A stretch of DNA of 64,000 nt. It comes from Limanda limanda (taxonomy: Eukaryota; Chordata; Actinopteri; Pleuronectiformes; Pleuronectidae). The stretch spans positions 62,001 to 126,000 of the forward strand of contig NW_026870588.1 in assembly GCF_963576545.1 (NCBI RefSeq). Direction: 5' to 3'. The notes beneath the pieces are model-generated. The model searched no databases and had not been told where the DNA came from. It saw only the letters and a list, made by a program, of their open reading frames with translations. Positions 23,801 to 37,423 of the stretch are shown in pieces; positions within the stretch are counted from its first letter, which is position 1, and the number at the start of each line of letters is the position of its first letter. The translations under genes were made by a program, and so were the position numbers.

Positions 23801-25444
23801 GAATATCTCCTCAGATTTGGGGGAATTTCGTCGGTCGACCTCTTCCGAAGGTCGTACAAGCTCGGGGATGGTACCAATCGATCCGCAGGACCCAAATTAG
23901 TCCAGATGCAACCACTTTCCAAGTCTCTCCGACCTTCACAAAAAAAGTTATTCAAGAATATCTCTTTCTCCTATGTGCTTTCATCCCTAACCCTAACCCT
24001 AACCCTTCCGAAAGTCGGAGAAGCTCAAGGATGGTACCGATCGATGCGCGCTACCCCATTTAGTGGGGGTAGAGCCTACTTGCAAGTCTCTCCGACCTTC
24101 ACAAAAAAAGTTATTCAAGAATATCTCTTTCTCCTATGTGCTTTCATCCCTAACCCTAACCCTAACCCTTCCGAAAGTCGGAGAAGCTCAAGGATGGTAC
24201 CGATCGATGCGCGCTACCCCATTTAGTGGGGGTAGAGCCTACTTGCAAGTCTCTCCGACCTTCACAAAAAAAGTTATTCAAGAATATCTCTTTCTCCTAT
24301 GTGCTTTCATCCCTAACCCTAACCCTAACCCTTCCGAAAGTCGGAGAAGCTCAAGGATGGTACCGATCGATGCGCGCTACCCCATTTAGTGGGGGTAGAG
24401 CCTACTTGCAAGTCTCTCCGACCTTCACAAAAAAAGTTATTCAAGAATATCTCCTCAGATTTGGGGGAATTTCGTCGGTCGACCTCTTCCGAAGGTCGTA
24501 CAAGCTCGGGGATGGTACCAATCGATCCGCAGGACCCAAATTAGTCCAGATGCAACCACTTTCCAAGTCTCTCCGACCTTCACAAAAAAAGTTATTCAAG
24601 AATATCTCTTTCTCCTATGTGCTTTCATCCCTAACCCTAACCCTTCCGAAAGTCGGAGAAGCTCAAGGATGGTACCGATCGATGCGCGCTACCCCATTTA
24701 GTGGGGGTAGAGCCTACTTGCAAGTCTCTCCGACCTTCACAAAAAAAGTTATTCAAGAATATCTCCTCAGATTTGGGGGAATTTCGTCGGTCGACCTCTT
24801 CCGAAGGTCGTACAAGCTCGGGGATGGTACCAATCGATCCGCAGGACCCAAATTAGTCCAGATGCAACCACTTTCCAAGTCTCTCCGACCTTCACAAAAA
24901 AAGTTATTCAAGAATATCTCTTTCTCCTATGTGCTTTCATCCCTAACCCTAACCCTAACCCTTCCGAAAGTCGGAGAAGCTCAAGGATGGTACCGATCGA
25001 TGCGCGCTACCCCATTTAGTGGGGGTAGAGCCTACTTGCAAGTCTCTCCGACCTTCACAAAAAAAGTTATTCAAGAATATCTCTTTCTCCTATGTGCTTT
25101 CATCCCTAACCCTAACCCTAACCCTTCCGAAAGTCGGAGAAGCTCAAGGATGGTACCGATCGATGCGCGCTACCCCATTTAGTGGGGGTAGAGCCTACTT
25201 GCAAGTCTCTCCGACCTTCACAAAAAAAGTTATTCAAGAATATCTCCTCAGATTTGGGGGAATTTCGTCGGTCGACCTCTTCCGAAGGTCGTACAAGCTC
25301 GGGGATGGTACCAATCGATCCGCAGGACCCAAATTAGTCCAGATGCAACCACTTTCCAAGTCTCTCCGACCTTCACAAAAAAAGTTATTCAAGAATATCT
25401 CTTTCTCCTATGTGCTTTCATCCCTAACCCTAACCCTAACCCTT
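20820..25444 (+). repeat. Large duplication block X, copy 1
   Basis: Order: S3 (20820, 20983, 21146) L1 (21309) S1 (21621) L1 (21784) S2 (22102, 22265) L2 (22428, 22740) S1 (23058) L1 (23215) S1 (23533) L1 (23690) S2 (24008, 24171) L2 (24334, 24646) S1 (24964) L1 (25127). Short units: 312 bp at 21309, 22428, 24334; 157 bp at 23058, 23533. Rare markers are GCGTTACC near 21187, CAGAAAG at 21309, CGTT with TTTCACC at 21621, TTTGCAG near 21975, CCCCTTTTAG near 22312, CTCCCCGACC near 22508 and CGTT near 23316. All recur at +10707. Confidence 0.92.
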
Positions 25445-28400
25445 CCGAAAGTCGGAGAAGCTCAAGGATGGTACCGATCGATGCGCGCTACCCCATTTAG
25501 TGGGGGTAGAGCCTACTTGCAAGTCTCTCCGACCTTCACAAAAAAAGTTATTCAAGAATATCTCTTTCTCCTATGTGCTTTCATCCCTAACCCTAACCCT
25601 AACCCTTCCGAAAGTCGGAGAAGCTCAAGGATGGTACCGATCGATGCGCGCTACCCCATTTAGTGGGGGTAGAGCCTACTTGCAAGTCTCTCCGACCTTC
25701 ACAAAAAAAGTTATTCAAGAATATCTCCTCAGATTTGGGGGAATTTCGTCGGTCGACCTCTTCCGAAGGTCGTACAAGCTCGGGGATGGTACCAATCGAT
25801 CCGCAGGACCCAAATTAGTCCAGATGCAACCACTTTCCAAGTCTCTCCGACCTTCACAAAAAAAGTTATTCAAGAATATCTCTTTCTCCTATGTGCTTTC
25901 ATCCCTAACCCTAACCCTAACCCTTCCGAAAGTCGGAGAAGCTCAAGGATGGTACCGATCGATGCGCGCAACCCCATTTAGTGGGGGTAGAGCCTACTTG
26001 CAAGTCTCTCCGACCTTCACAAAAAAAGTTATTCAAGAATATCTCCTCAGATTTGGGGGAATTTCGTCGGTCGACCTCTTCCGAAGGTCGTACAAGCTCG
26101 GGGATGGTACCAATCGATCCGCAGGACCCAAATTAGTCCAGATGCAACCACTTTCCAAGTCTCTCCGACCTTCACAAAAAAAGTTATTCAAGAATATCTC
26201 TTTCTCCTATGTGCTTTCATCCCTAACCCTAACCCTAACCCTTCCAAAAGTCGGAGAAGCTCAAGGATGGTACCGATCGATGCGCGCTACCCCATTTAGT
26301 GGGGGTAGAGCCTACTTGCAAGTCTCTCCGACCTTCACAAAAAAAGTTATTCAAGAATATCTCTTTCTCCTATGTGCTTTCATCCCTAACCCTAACCCTA
26401 ACCCTTCCGAAAGTCGGAGAAGCTCAAGGATGGTACCGATCGATGCGCGCTACCCCATTTAGTGGGGGTAGAGCCTACTTGCAAGTCTCTCCGACCTTCA
26501 CAAAAAAAGTTATTCAAGAATATCTCCTCAGATTTGGGGGAATTTCGTCGGTCGACCTCTTCCGAAGGTCGTACAAGCTCGGGGATGGTACCAATCGATC
26601 CGCAGGACCCAAATTAGTCCAGATGCAACCACTTTCCAAGTCTCTCCGACCTTCACAAAAAAAGTTATTCAAGAATATCTCTTTCTCCTATGTGCTTTCA
26701 TCCCTAACCCTAACCCTAACCCTTCCGAAAGTCGGAGAAGCTCAAGGATGGTACCGATCGATGCGCGCAACCCCATTTAGTGGGGGTAGAGCCTACTTGC
26801 AAGTCTCTCCAACCTTCACAAAAAAAGTTATTCAAGAATATCTCCTCAGATTTGGGGGAATTTCGTCGGTCGACCTCTTCCGAAGGTCGTACAAGCTCGG
26901 GGATGGTACCAATCGATCCGCAGGACCCAAATTAGTCCAGATGCAACCACTTTCCAAGTCTCTCCGACCTTCACAAAAAAAGTTATTCAAGAATATCTCT
27001 TTCTCCTATGTGCTTTCATCCCTAACCCTAACCCTAACCCTTCCAAAAGTCGGAGAAGCTCAAGGATGGTACCGATCGATGCGCGCTACCCCATTTAGTG
27101 GGGGTAGAGCCTACTTGCAAGTCTCTCCGACCTTCACAAAAAAAGTTATTCAAGAATATCTCTTTCTCCTATGTGCTTTCATCCCTAACCCTAACCCTAA
27201 CCCTTCCGAAAGTCGGAGAAGCTCAAGGATGGTACCGATCGATGCGCGCTACCCCATTTAGTGGGGGTAGAGCCTACTTGCAAGTCTCTCCGACCTTCAC
27301 AAAAAAAGTTATTCAAGAATATCTCTTTCTCCTATGTGCTTTCATCCCTAACCCTAACCCTAACCCTTCCGAAAGTCGGAGAAGCTCAAGGATGGTACCG
27401 ATCGATGCGCGCAACCCCATTTAGTGGGGGTAGAGCCTACTTGCAAGTCTCTCCGACCTTCACAAAAAAAGTTATTCAAGAATATCTCCTCAGATTTGGG
27501 GGAATTTCGTCGGTCGACCTCTTCCGAAGGTCGTACAAGCTCGGGGATGGTACCAATCGATCCGCAGGACCCAAATTAGTCCAGATGCAACCACTTTCCA
27601 AGTCTCTCCGACCTTCACAAAAAAAGTTATTCAAGAATATCTCTTTCTCCTATGTGCTTTCATCCCTAACCCTAACCCTAACCCTTCCGAAAGTCGGAGA
27701 AGCTCAAGGATGGTACCGATCGATGCGCGCAACCCCATTTAGTGGGGGTAGAGCCTACTTGCAAGTCTCTCCGACCTTCACAAAAAAAGTTATTCAAGAA
27801 TATCTCCTCAGATTTGGGGGAATTTCGTCGGTCGACCTCTTCCGAAGGTCGTACAAGCTCGGGGATGGTACCAATCGATCCGCAGGACCCAAATTAGTCC
27901 AGATGCAACCACTTTCCAAGTCTCTCCGACCTTCACAAAAAAAGTTATTCAAGAATATCTCTTTCTCCTATGTGCTTTCATCCCTAACCCTAACCCTAAC
28001 CCTTCCGAAAGTCGGAGAAGCTCAAGGATGGTACCGATCGATGCGCGCAACCCCATTTAGTGGGGGTAGAGCCTACTTGCAAGTCTCTCCAACCTTCACA
28101 AAAAAAGTTATTCAAGAATATCTCTTTCTCCTATGTGCTTTCATCCCTAACCCTAACCCTAACCCTTCCGAAAGTCGGAGAAGCTCAAGGATGGTACCGA
28201 TCGATGCGCGCTACCCCATTTAGTGGGGGTAGAGCCTACTTGCAAGTCTCTCCGACCTTCACAAAAAAAGTTATTCAAGAATATCTCCTCAGATTTGGGG
28301 GAATTTCGTCGGTCGACCTCTTCCGAAGGTCGTACAAGCTCGGGGATGGTACCAATCGATCCGCAGGACCCAAATTAGTCCAGATGCAACCACTTTCCAA

Positions 28401-31400
28401 GTCTCTCCGACCTTCACAAAAAAAGTTATTCAAGAATATCTCTTTCTCCTATGTGCTTTCATCCCTAACCCTAACCCTAACCCTTCCGAAAGTCGGAGAA
28501 GCTCAAGGATGGTACCGATCGATGTGCGCAACCCCATTTAGTGGGGGTAGAGCCTACTTGCAAGTCTCTCCGACCTTCACAAAAAAAGTTATTCAAGAAT
28601 ATCTCCTCAGATTTGGGGGAATTTCGTCGGTCGACCTCTTCCGAAGGTCGTACAAGCTCGGGGATGGTACCAATCGATCCGCAGGACCCAAATTAGTCCA
28701 GATGCAACCACTTTCCAAGTCTCTCCGACCTTCACAAAAAAAGTTATTCAAGAATATCTCTTTCTCCTATGTGCTTTCATCCCTAACCCTAACCCTAACC
28801 CTTCCAAAAGTCGGAGAAGCTCAAGGATGGTACCGATCGATGCGCGCTACCCCATTTAGTGGGGGTAGAGCCTACTTGCAAGTCTCTCCGACCTTCACAA
28901 AAAAAGTTATTCAAGAATATCTCTTTCTCCTATGTGCTTTCATCCCTAACCCTAACCCTAACCCTTCCGAAAGTCGGAGAAGCTCAAGGATGGTACCGAT
29001 CGATGCGCGCTACCCCATTTAGTGGGGGTAGAGCCTACTTGCAAGTCTCTCCGACCTTCACAAAAAAAGTTATTCAAGAATATCTCCTCAGATTTGGGGG
29101 AATTTCGTCGGTCGACCTCTTCCGAAGGTCGTACAAGCTCGGGGATGGTACCAATCGATCCGCAGGACCCAAATTAGTCCAGATGCAACCACTTTCCAAG
29201 TCTCTTTGACCTTCACAAAAAAAGTTATTCAAGAATATCTCTTTCTCCTATGTGCTTTCATCCCTAACCCTAACCCTAACCCTTCCGAAAGTCGGAGAAG
29301 CTCAAGGATGGTACCGATCGATGCGCGCAACCCCATTTAGTGGGGGTAGAGCCTACTTGCAAGTCTCTCCGACCTTCACAAAAAAAGTTATTCAAGAATA
29401 TCTCCTCAGATTTGGGGGAATTTCGTCGGTCGACCTCTTCCGAAGGTTGTACAAGCTCGGGGATGGTACCAATCGATCCGCAGGACCCAAATTAGTCCAG
29501 ATGCAACCACTTTCCAAGTCTCTCCGACCTTCACAAAAAAAGTTATTCAAGAATATCTCTTTCTCCTATGTGCTTTCATCCCTAACCCTAACCCTAACCC
29601 TTCCAAAAGTCGGAGAAGCTCAAGGATGGTACCGATCGATGCGCGCTACCCCATTTAGTGGGGGTAGAGCCTACTTGCAAGTCTCTCCGACCTTCACAAA
29701 AAAAGTTATTCAAGAATATCTCTTTCTCCTATGTGCTTTCATCCCTAACCCTAACCCTAACCCTTCCGAAAGTCGGAGAAGCTCAAGGATGGTACCGATC
29801 GATGCGCGCTACCCCATTTAGTGGGGGTAGAGCCTACTTGCAAGTCTCTCCGACCTTCACAAAAAAAGTTATTCAAGAATATCTCTTTCTCCTATGTGCT
29901 TTCATCCCTAACCCTAACCCTAACCCTTCCGAAAGTCGGAGAAGCTCAAGGATGGTACCGATCGATGCGCGCAACCCCATTTAGTGGGGGTAGAGCCTAC
30001 TTGCAAGTCTCTCCGACCTTCACAAAAAAAGTTATTCAAGAATATCTCCTCAGATTTGGGGGAATTTCGTCGGTCGACCTCTTCCGAAGGTCGTACAAGC
30101 TCGGGGATGGTACCAATCGATCCGCAGGACCCAAATTAGTCCAGATGCAACCACTTTCCAAGTCTCTCCGACCTTCACAAAAAAAGTTATTCAAGAATAT
30201 CTCTTTCTCCTATGTGCTTTCATCCCTAACCCTAACCCTAACCCTTCCGAAAGTCGGAGAAGCTCAAGGATGGTACCGATCGATGCGCGCAACCCCATTT
30301 AGTGGGGGTAGAGCCTACTTGCAAGTCTCTCCGACCTTCACAAAAAAAGTTATTCAAGAATATCTCCTCAGATTTGGGGGAATTTCGTCGGTCGACCTCT
30401 TCCGAAGGTCGTACAAGCTCGGGGATGGTACCAATCGATCCGCAGGACCCAAATTAGTCCAGATGCAACCACTTTCCAAGTCTCTCCGACCTTCACAAAA
30501 AAAGTTATTCAAGAATATCTCTTTCTCCTATGTGCTTTCATCCCTAACCCTAACCCTAACCCTTCCGAAAGTCGGAGAAGCTCAAGGATGGTACCGATCG
30601 ATGCGCGCAACCCCATTTAGTGGGGGTAGAGCCTACTTGCAAGTCTCTCCGACCTTCACAAAAAAAGTTATTCAAGAATATCTCTTTCTCCTATGTGCTT
30701 TCATCCCTAACCCTAACCCTAACCCTTCCGAAAGTCGGAGAAGCTCAAGGATGGTACCGATCGATGCGCGCTACCCCATTTAGTGGGGGTAGAGCCTACT
30801 TGCAAGTCTCTCCGACCTTCACAAAAAAAGTTATTCAAGAATATCTCCTCAGATTTGGGGGAATTTCGTCGGTCGACCTCTTCCGAAGGTCGTACAAGCT
30901 CGGGGATGGTACCAATCGATCCGCAGGACCCAAATTAGTCCAGATGCAACCACTTTCCAAGTCTCTCCGACCTTCACAAAAAAAGTTATTCAAGAATATC
31001 TCTTTCTCCTATGTGCTTTCATCCCTAACCCTAACCCTAACCCTTCCGAAAGTCGGAGAAGCTCAAGGATGGTACCGATCGATGCGCGCAACCCCATTTA
31101 GTGGGGGTAGAGCCTACTTGCAAGTCTCTCCGACCTTCACAAAAAAAGTTATTCAAGAATATCTCCTCAGATTTGGGGGAATTTCGTCGGTCGACCTCTT
31201 CCGAAGGTCGTACAAGCTCGGGGATGGTACCAATCGATCCGCAGGACCCAAATTAGTCCAGATGCAACCACTTTCCAAGTCTCTCCGACCTTCACAAAAA
31301 AAGTTATTCAAGAATATCTCTTTCTCCTATGTGCTTTCATCCCTAACCCTAACCCTAACCCTTCCGAAAGTCGGAGAAGCTCAAGGATGGTACCGATCGA

Positions 31401-31526
31401 TGCGCGCAACCCCATTTAGTGGGGGTAGAGCCTACTTGCAAGTCTCTCCGACCTTCACAAAAAAAGTTATTCAAGAATATCTCTTTCTCCTATGTGCTTT
31501 CATCCCTAACCCTAACCCTAACCCTT
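25445..31526 (+). repeat. CAAC-rich block Y, copy 1
   Basis: Order: S1 (25445) L2 (25608, 25926) S1 (26244) L2 (26407, 26725) S2 (27043, 27206) L2 (27369, 27687) S1 (28005) L2 (28168, 28486) S1 (28804) L2 (28967, 29285) S2 (29603, 29766) L2 (29929, 30247) S1 (30565) L2 (30728, 31046) S1 (31364). Many core A copies carry CAACCCC instead of CTACCCC, and several S units start CCAAAAG. All core B copies here appear to be the CCGCAG form, and no unit is shortened by a hexamer. Core B of the L unit at 28967 carries CTTTGACC, giving a TGA in the forward frame at 29207-29209. Confidence 0.9.
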
Positions 31527-34500
31527 CCGAAAGTCGGAGAAGCTCAAGGATGGTACCGATCGATGCGCGCTACCCCATTTAGTGGGGGTAGAGCCTACTT
31601 GCAAGTCTCTCCGACCTTCACAAAAAAAGTTATTCAAGAATATCTCTTTCTCCTATGTGCTTTCATCCCTAACCCTAACCCTAACCCTTCCGAAAGTCGG
31701 AGAAGCTCAAGGATGGTACCGATCGATGCGCGCTACCCCATTTAGTGGGGGTAGAGCCTACTTGCAAGTCTCTCCGACCTTCACAAAAAAAGTTATTCAA
31801 GAATATCTCTTTCTCCTATGTGCTTTCATCCCTAACCCTAACCCTAACCCTTCCGAAAGTCGGAGAAGCTCAAAGATGGTACCGATCGATGCGCGTTACC
31901 CCATTTAGTGGGGGTAGAGCCTACTTGCAAGTCTCTCCGACCTTCACAAAAAAAGTTATTCAAGAATATCTCTTTCTCCTATGTGCTTTCATCCCTAACC
32001 CTAACCCTAACCCTTCAGAAAGTCGGAGAAGCTCAAGGATGGTACCGATCGATGCGCGCTACCCCATTTAGTGGGGGTAGAGCCTACTTGCAAGTCTCTC
32101 CGACCTTCACAAAAAAAGTTATTCAAGAATATCTCCTCAGATTTGGGGGAATTTCGTCGGTCGACCTCTTCCAAAGGTCGTACAAGCTCGGGGATGGTAC
32201 CAATCGATCTGCAGGACCCAAATTAGTCCAGATGCAACCACTTTCCAAGTCTCTCCGACCTTCACAAAAAAAGTTATTCAAGAATATCTCTTTCTCCTAT
32301 GTGCTTTCATCCCTAACCCTAACCCTTCCGAAAGTCGGAGAAGCTCAAGGATGGTACCGATCGATGCGCGCTACCCCATTTAGTGGGGGTAGAGCCTACT
32401 TGCAAGTCTCTCCGACCTTCACAAAAAACGTTATTCAAGAATATCTCTTTCACCTATGTGCTTTCATCCCTAACCCTAACCCTAACCCTTCCGAAAGTCG
32501 GAGAAGCTCAAGGATGGTACCGATCGATGCGCGCTACCCCATTTAGTGGGGGTAGAGCCTACTTGCAAGTCTCTCCGACCTTCACAAAAAAAGTTATTCA
32601 AGAATATCTCCTCAGATTTGGGGGAATTTCGTCGGTCGACCTCTTCCGAAGGTCGTACAAGCTCGGGGATGGTACCAATCGATTTGCAGGACCCAAATTA
32701 GTCCAGATGCAACCACTTTCCAAGTCTCTCCGACCTTCACAAAAAAAGTTATTCAAGAATATCTCTTTCTCCTATGTGCTTTCATCCCTAACCCTAACCC
32801 TAACCCTTCCGAAAGTCGGAGAAGCTCAAGGATGGTACCGATCGATGCGCGCTACCCCATTTAGTGGGGGTAGAGCCTACTTGCAAGTCTCTCCGACCTT
32901 CACAAAAAAAGTTATTCAAGAATATCTCTTTCTCCTATGTGCTTTCATCCCTAACCCTAACCCTAACCCTTCCGAAAGTCGGAGAAGCTCAAGGATGGTA
33001 CCGATCGATGCGCGCTACCCCTTTTAGTGGGGGTAGAGCCTACTTGCAAGTCTCTCCGACCTTCACAAAAAAAGTTATTCAAGAATATCTCTTTCTCCTA
33101 TGTGCTTTCATCCCTAACCCTAACCCTAACCCTTCCGAAAGTCGGAGAAGCTCAAGGATGGTACCGATCGATGCGCGCTACCCCATTTAGTGGGGGTAGA
33201 GCCTACTTGCAAGTCTCCCCGACCTTCACAAAAAAAGTTATTCAAGAATATCTCCTCAGATTTGGGGGAATTTCGTCGGTCGACCTCTTCCGAAGGTCGT
33301 ACAAGCTCGGGGATGGTACCAATCGATCCGCAGGACCCAAATTAGTCCAGATGCAACCACTTTCCAAGTCTCTCCGACCTTCACAAAAAAAGTTATTCAA
33401 GAATATCTCTTTCTCCTATGTGCTTTCATCCCTAACCCTAACCCTTCCGAAAGTCGGAGAAGCTCAAGGATGGTACCGATCGATGCGCGCTACCCCATTT
33501 AGTGGGGGTAGAGCCTACTTGCAAGTCTCTCCGACCTTCACAAAAAAAGTTATTCAAGAATATCTCCTCAGATTTGGGGGAATTTCGTCGGTCGACCTCT
33601 TCCGAAGGTCGTACAAGCTCGGGGATGGTACCAATCGATCCGCAGGACCCAAATTAGTCCAGATGCAACCACTTTCCAAGTCTCTCCGACCTTCACAAAA
33701 AAAGTTATTCAAGAATATCTCTTTCTCCTATGTGCTTTCATCCCTAACCCTAACCCTAACCCTTCCGAAAGTCGGAGAAGCTCAAGGATGGTACCGATCG
33801 ATGCGCGCTACCCCATTTAGTGGGGGTAGAGCCTACTTGCAAGTCTCTCCGACCTTCACAAAAAAAGTTATTCAAGAATATCTCTTTCTCCTATGTGCTT
33901 TCATCCCTAACCCTAACCCTTCCGAAAGTCGGAGAAGCTCAAGGATGGTACCGATCGATGCGCGCTACCCCATTTAGTGGGGGTAGAGCCTACTTGCAAG
34001 TCTCTCCGACCTTCACAAAAAACGTTATTCAAGAATATCTCCTCAGATTTGGGGGAATTTCGTCGGTCGACCTCTTCCGAAGGTCGTACAAGCTCGGGGA
34101 TGGTACCAATCGATCCGCAGGACCCAAATTAGTCCAGATGCAACCACTTTCCAAGTCTCTCCGACCTTCACAAAAAAAGTTATTCAAGAATATCTCTTTC
34201 TCCTATGTGCTTTCATCCCTAACCCTAACCCTAACCCTTCCGAAAGTCGGAGAAGCTCAAGGATGGTACCGATCGATGCGCGCTACCCCATTTAGTGGGG
34301 GTAGAGCCTACTTGCAAGTCTCTCCGACCTTCACAAAAAAAGTTATTCAAGAATATCTCTTTCTCCTATGTGCTTTCATCCCTAACCCTAACCCTTCCGA
34401 AAGTCGGAGAAGCTCAAGGATGGTACCGATCGATGCGCGCTACCCCATTTAGTGGGGGTAGAGCCTACTTGCAAGTCTCTCCGACCTTCACAAAAAAAGT

Positions 34501-36151
34501 TATTCAAGAATATCTCCTCAGATTTGGGGGAATTTCGTCGGTCGACCTCTTCCGAAGGTCGTACAAGCTCGGGGATGGTACCAATCGATCCGCAGGACCC
34601 AAATTAGTCCAGATGCAACCACTTTCCAAGTCTCTCCGACCTTCACAAAAAAAGTTATTCAAGAATATCTCTTTCTCCTATGTGCTTTCATCCCTAACCC
34701 TAACCCTAACCCTTCCGAAAGTCGGAGAAGCTCAAGGATGGTACCGATCGATGCGCGCTACCCCATTTAGTGGGGGTAGAGCCTACTTGCAAGTCTCTCC
34801 GACCTTCACAAAAAAAGTTATTCAAGAATATCTCTTTCTCCTATGTGCTTTCATCCCTAACCCTAACCCTAACCCTTCCGAAAGTCGGAGAAGCTCAAGG
34901 ATGGTACCGATCGATGCGCGCTACCCCATTTAGTGGGGGTAGAGCCTACTTGCAAGTCTCTCCGACCTTCACAAAAAAAGTTATTCAAGAATATCTCTTT
35001 CTCCTATGTGCTTTCATCCCTAACCCTAACCCTAACCCTTCCGAAAGTCGGAGAAGCTCAAGGATGGTACCGATCGATGCGCGCTACCCCATTTAGTGGG
35101 GGTAGAGCCTACTTGCAAGTCTCTCCGACCTTCACAAAAAAAGTTATTCAAGAATATCTCCTCAGATTTGGGGGAATTTCGTCGGTCGACCTCTTCCGAA
35201 GGTCGTACAAGCTCGGGGATGGTACCAATCGATCCGCAGGACCCAAATTAGTCCAGATGCAACCACTTTCCAAGTCTCTCCGACCTTCACAAAAAAAGTT
35301 ATTCAAGAATATCTCTTTCTCCTATGTGCTTTCATCCCTAACCCTAACCCTTCCGAAAGTCGGAGAAGCTCAAGGATGGTACCGATCGATGCGCGCTACC
35401 CCATTTAGTGGGGGTAGAGCCTACTTGCAAGTCTCTCCGACCTTCACAAAAAAAGTTATTCAAGAATATCTCCTCAGATTTGGGGGAATTTCGTCGGTCG
35501 ACCTCTTCCGAAGGTCGTACAAGCTCGGGGATGGTACCAATCGATCCGCAGGACCCAAATTAGTCCAGATGCAACCACTTTCCAAGTCTCTCCGACCTTC
35601 ACAAAAAAAGTTATTCAAGAATATCTCTTTCTCCTATGTGCTTTCATCCCTAACCCTAACCCTAACCCTTCCGAAAGTCGGAGAAGCTCAAGGATGGTAC
35701 CGATCGATGCGCGCTACCCCATTTAGTGGGGGTAGAGCCTACTTGCAAGTCTCTCCGACCTTCACAAAAAAAGTTATTCAAGAATATCTCTTTCTCCTAT
35801 GTGCTTTCATCCCTAACCCTAACCCTAACCCTTCCGAAAGTCGGAGAAGCTCAAGGATGGTACCGATCGATGCGCGCTACCCCATTTAGTGGGGGTAGAG
35901 CCTACTTGCAAGTCTCTCCGACCTTCACAAAAAAAGTTATTCAAGAATATCTCCTCAGATTTGGGGGAATTTCGTCGGTCGACCTCTTCCGAAGGTCGTA
36001 CAAGCTCGGGGATGGTACCAATCGATCCGCAGGACCCAAATTAGTCCAGATGCAACCACTTTCCAAGTCTCTCCGACCTTCACAAAAAAAGTTATTCAAG
36101 AATATCTCTTTCTCCTATGTGCTTTCATCCCTAACCCTAACCCTAACCCTT
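31527..36151 (+). repeat. Large duplication block X, copy 2 (offset 10707 bp)
   Basis: Order: S3 (31527, 31690, 31853), continuing the S run begun at 31364, then L1 (32016) S1 (32328) L1 (32491) S2 (32809, 32972) L2 (33135, 33447) S1 (33765) L1 (33922) S1 (34240) L1 (34397) S2 (34715, 34878) L2 (35041, 35353) S1 (35671) L1 (35834). Unit order, the five hexamer-deleted units and the rare markers all match 20820-25444. After the first about 30 bp I found only three substitutions: ATAG/ATGG near 21334 against 32041, CCGAAGG/CCAAAGG near 32171, and GCGTT/GCGCT near 34283. Confidence 0.92.
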
Positions 36152-37423
36152 CCGAAAGTCGGAGAAGCTCAAGGATGGTACCGATCGATGCGCGCTACAC
36201 CATTTAGTGGGGGTAGAGCCTACTTGCAAGTCTCTCCGACCTTCACAAAAAAAGTTATTCAAGAATATCTCCTCAGATTTGGGGGAATTTCGTCGGTCGA
36301 CCTCTTCCGAAGGTAGTACAAGCTCGGGGATGGTACCAATCGATCCGCAGGACCCAAATTAGTCCAGATGCAACCACTTTCCAAGTCTCTCCGACCTTCA
36401 CAAAAAAAGTTATTCAAGAATATCTCTTTCTCCTATGTGCTTTCATCCCTAACCCTAACCCTAACCCTTCCGAAAGTCGGAGAAGCTCAAGGATGGTACC
36501 GATCGATGCGCGCTACCCCATTTAGTGGGGGTAGAGCCTACTTGCAAGTCTCTCCGACCTTCACAAAAAAAGTTATTCAAGAATATCTCCTCAGATTTGG
36601 GGGAATTTCGTCGGTCGACCTCTTTCGAAGGTCGTACAAGCTCGGGGATGGTGCCAATCGATCCGCAGGACCCAAATTAGTCCAGATGCAACCACTTTCC
36701 AAGTCTCTCCGACCTTCACAAAAAAAGTTATTCAAGAATATCTCTTTCTCCTATGTGCTTTCATCCCTAACCCTAACCCTAACCCTTCCGAAAGTCGGAG
36801 AAGCTCAAGGATGGTACCGATCGATGCGCGCTACCCCATTTAGTGGGGGTAAAGCCTACTTGCAAGTCTCTCCGACCTTCACAAAAAAAGTTATTCAAGA
36901 ATATCTCCTCAGATTTGGGGGAATTTCGTCGGTCGACCTCTTCCGAAGGTCGTACAAGCTCGGGGATGGTACCAATCGATCTGCAGGACCCAAATTAGTC
37001 CAGATGCAACCACTTTCCAAGTCTCTCCGACCTTCACAAAAAAAGTTATTCAAGAATATCTCTTTCTCCTATGTGCTTTCATCCCTAACCCTAACCCTAA
37101 CCCTTCCGAAAGTCGGAGAAGCTCAAGGATGGTACCGATCGATGCGCGCTACCCCATTTAGTGGGGGTAGAGCCTACTTGCAAGTCTCTCCGACCTTCAC
37201 AAAAAAAGTTATTCAAGAATATCTCCTCAGATTTGGGGGAATTTCGTCGGTCGACCTCTTCCGAAGGTCGTACAAGCTCGGGGATGGTACCAATCGATCC
37301 GCAGGACCCAAATTAGTCCAGATGCAACCACTTTCCAAGTCTCTCCGACCTTCACAAAAAAAGTTATTCAAGAATATCTCTTTCTCCTATGTGCTTTCAT
37401 CCCTAACCCTAACCCTAACCCTT
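36152..37423 (+). repeat. L4 stretch completing the longest L run (L5), with private mutations
   Basis: L units start at 36152, 36470, 36788 and 37106; with 35834 they form the only run of five L units in the window. Private changes cluster here: CTACACC near 36196, AGGTAGTAC with a TAG at 36314-36316, CTCTTTCG near 36624, GGTGCC near 36651 (loses the usual GGTACC) and GGTAAAGCC near 36850 (breaks the outer pair of the core A hairpin). This stretch lies between duplicated blocks X and Y. Confidence 0.88.
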
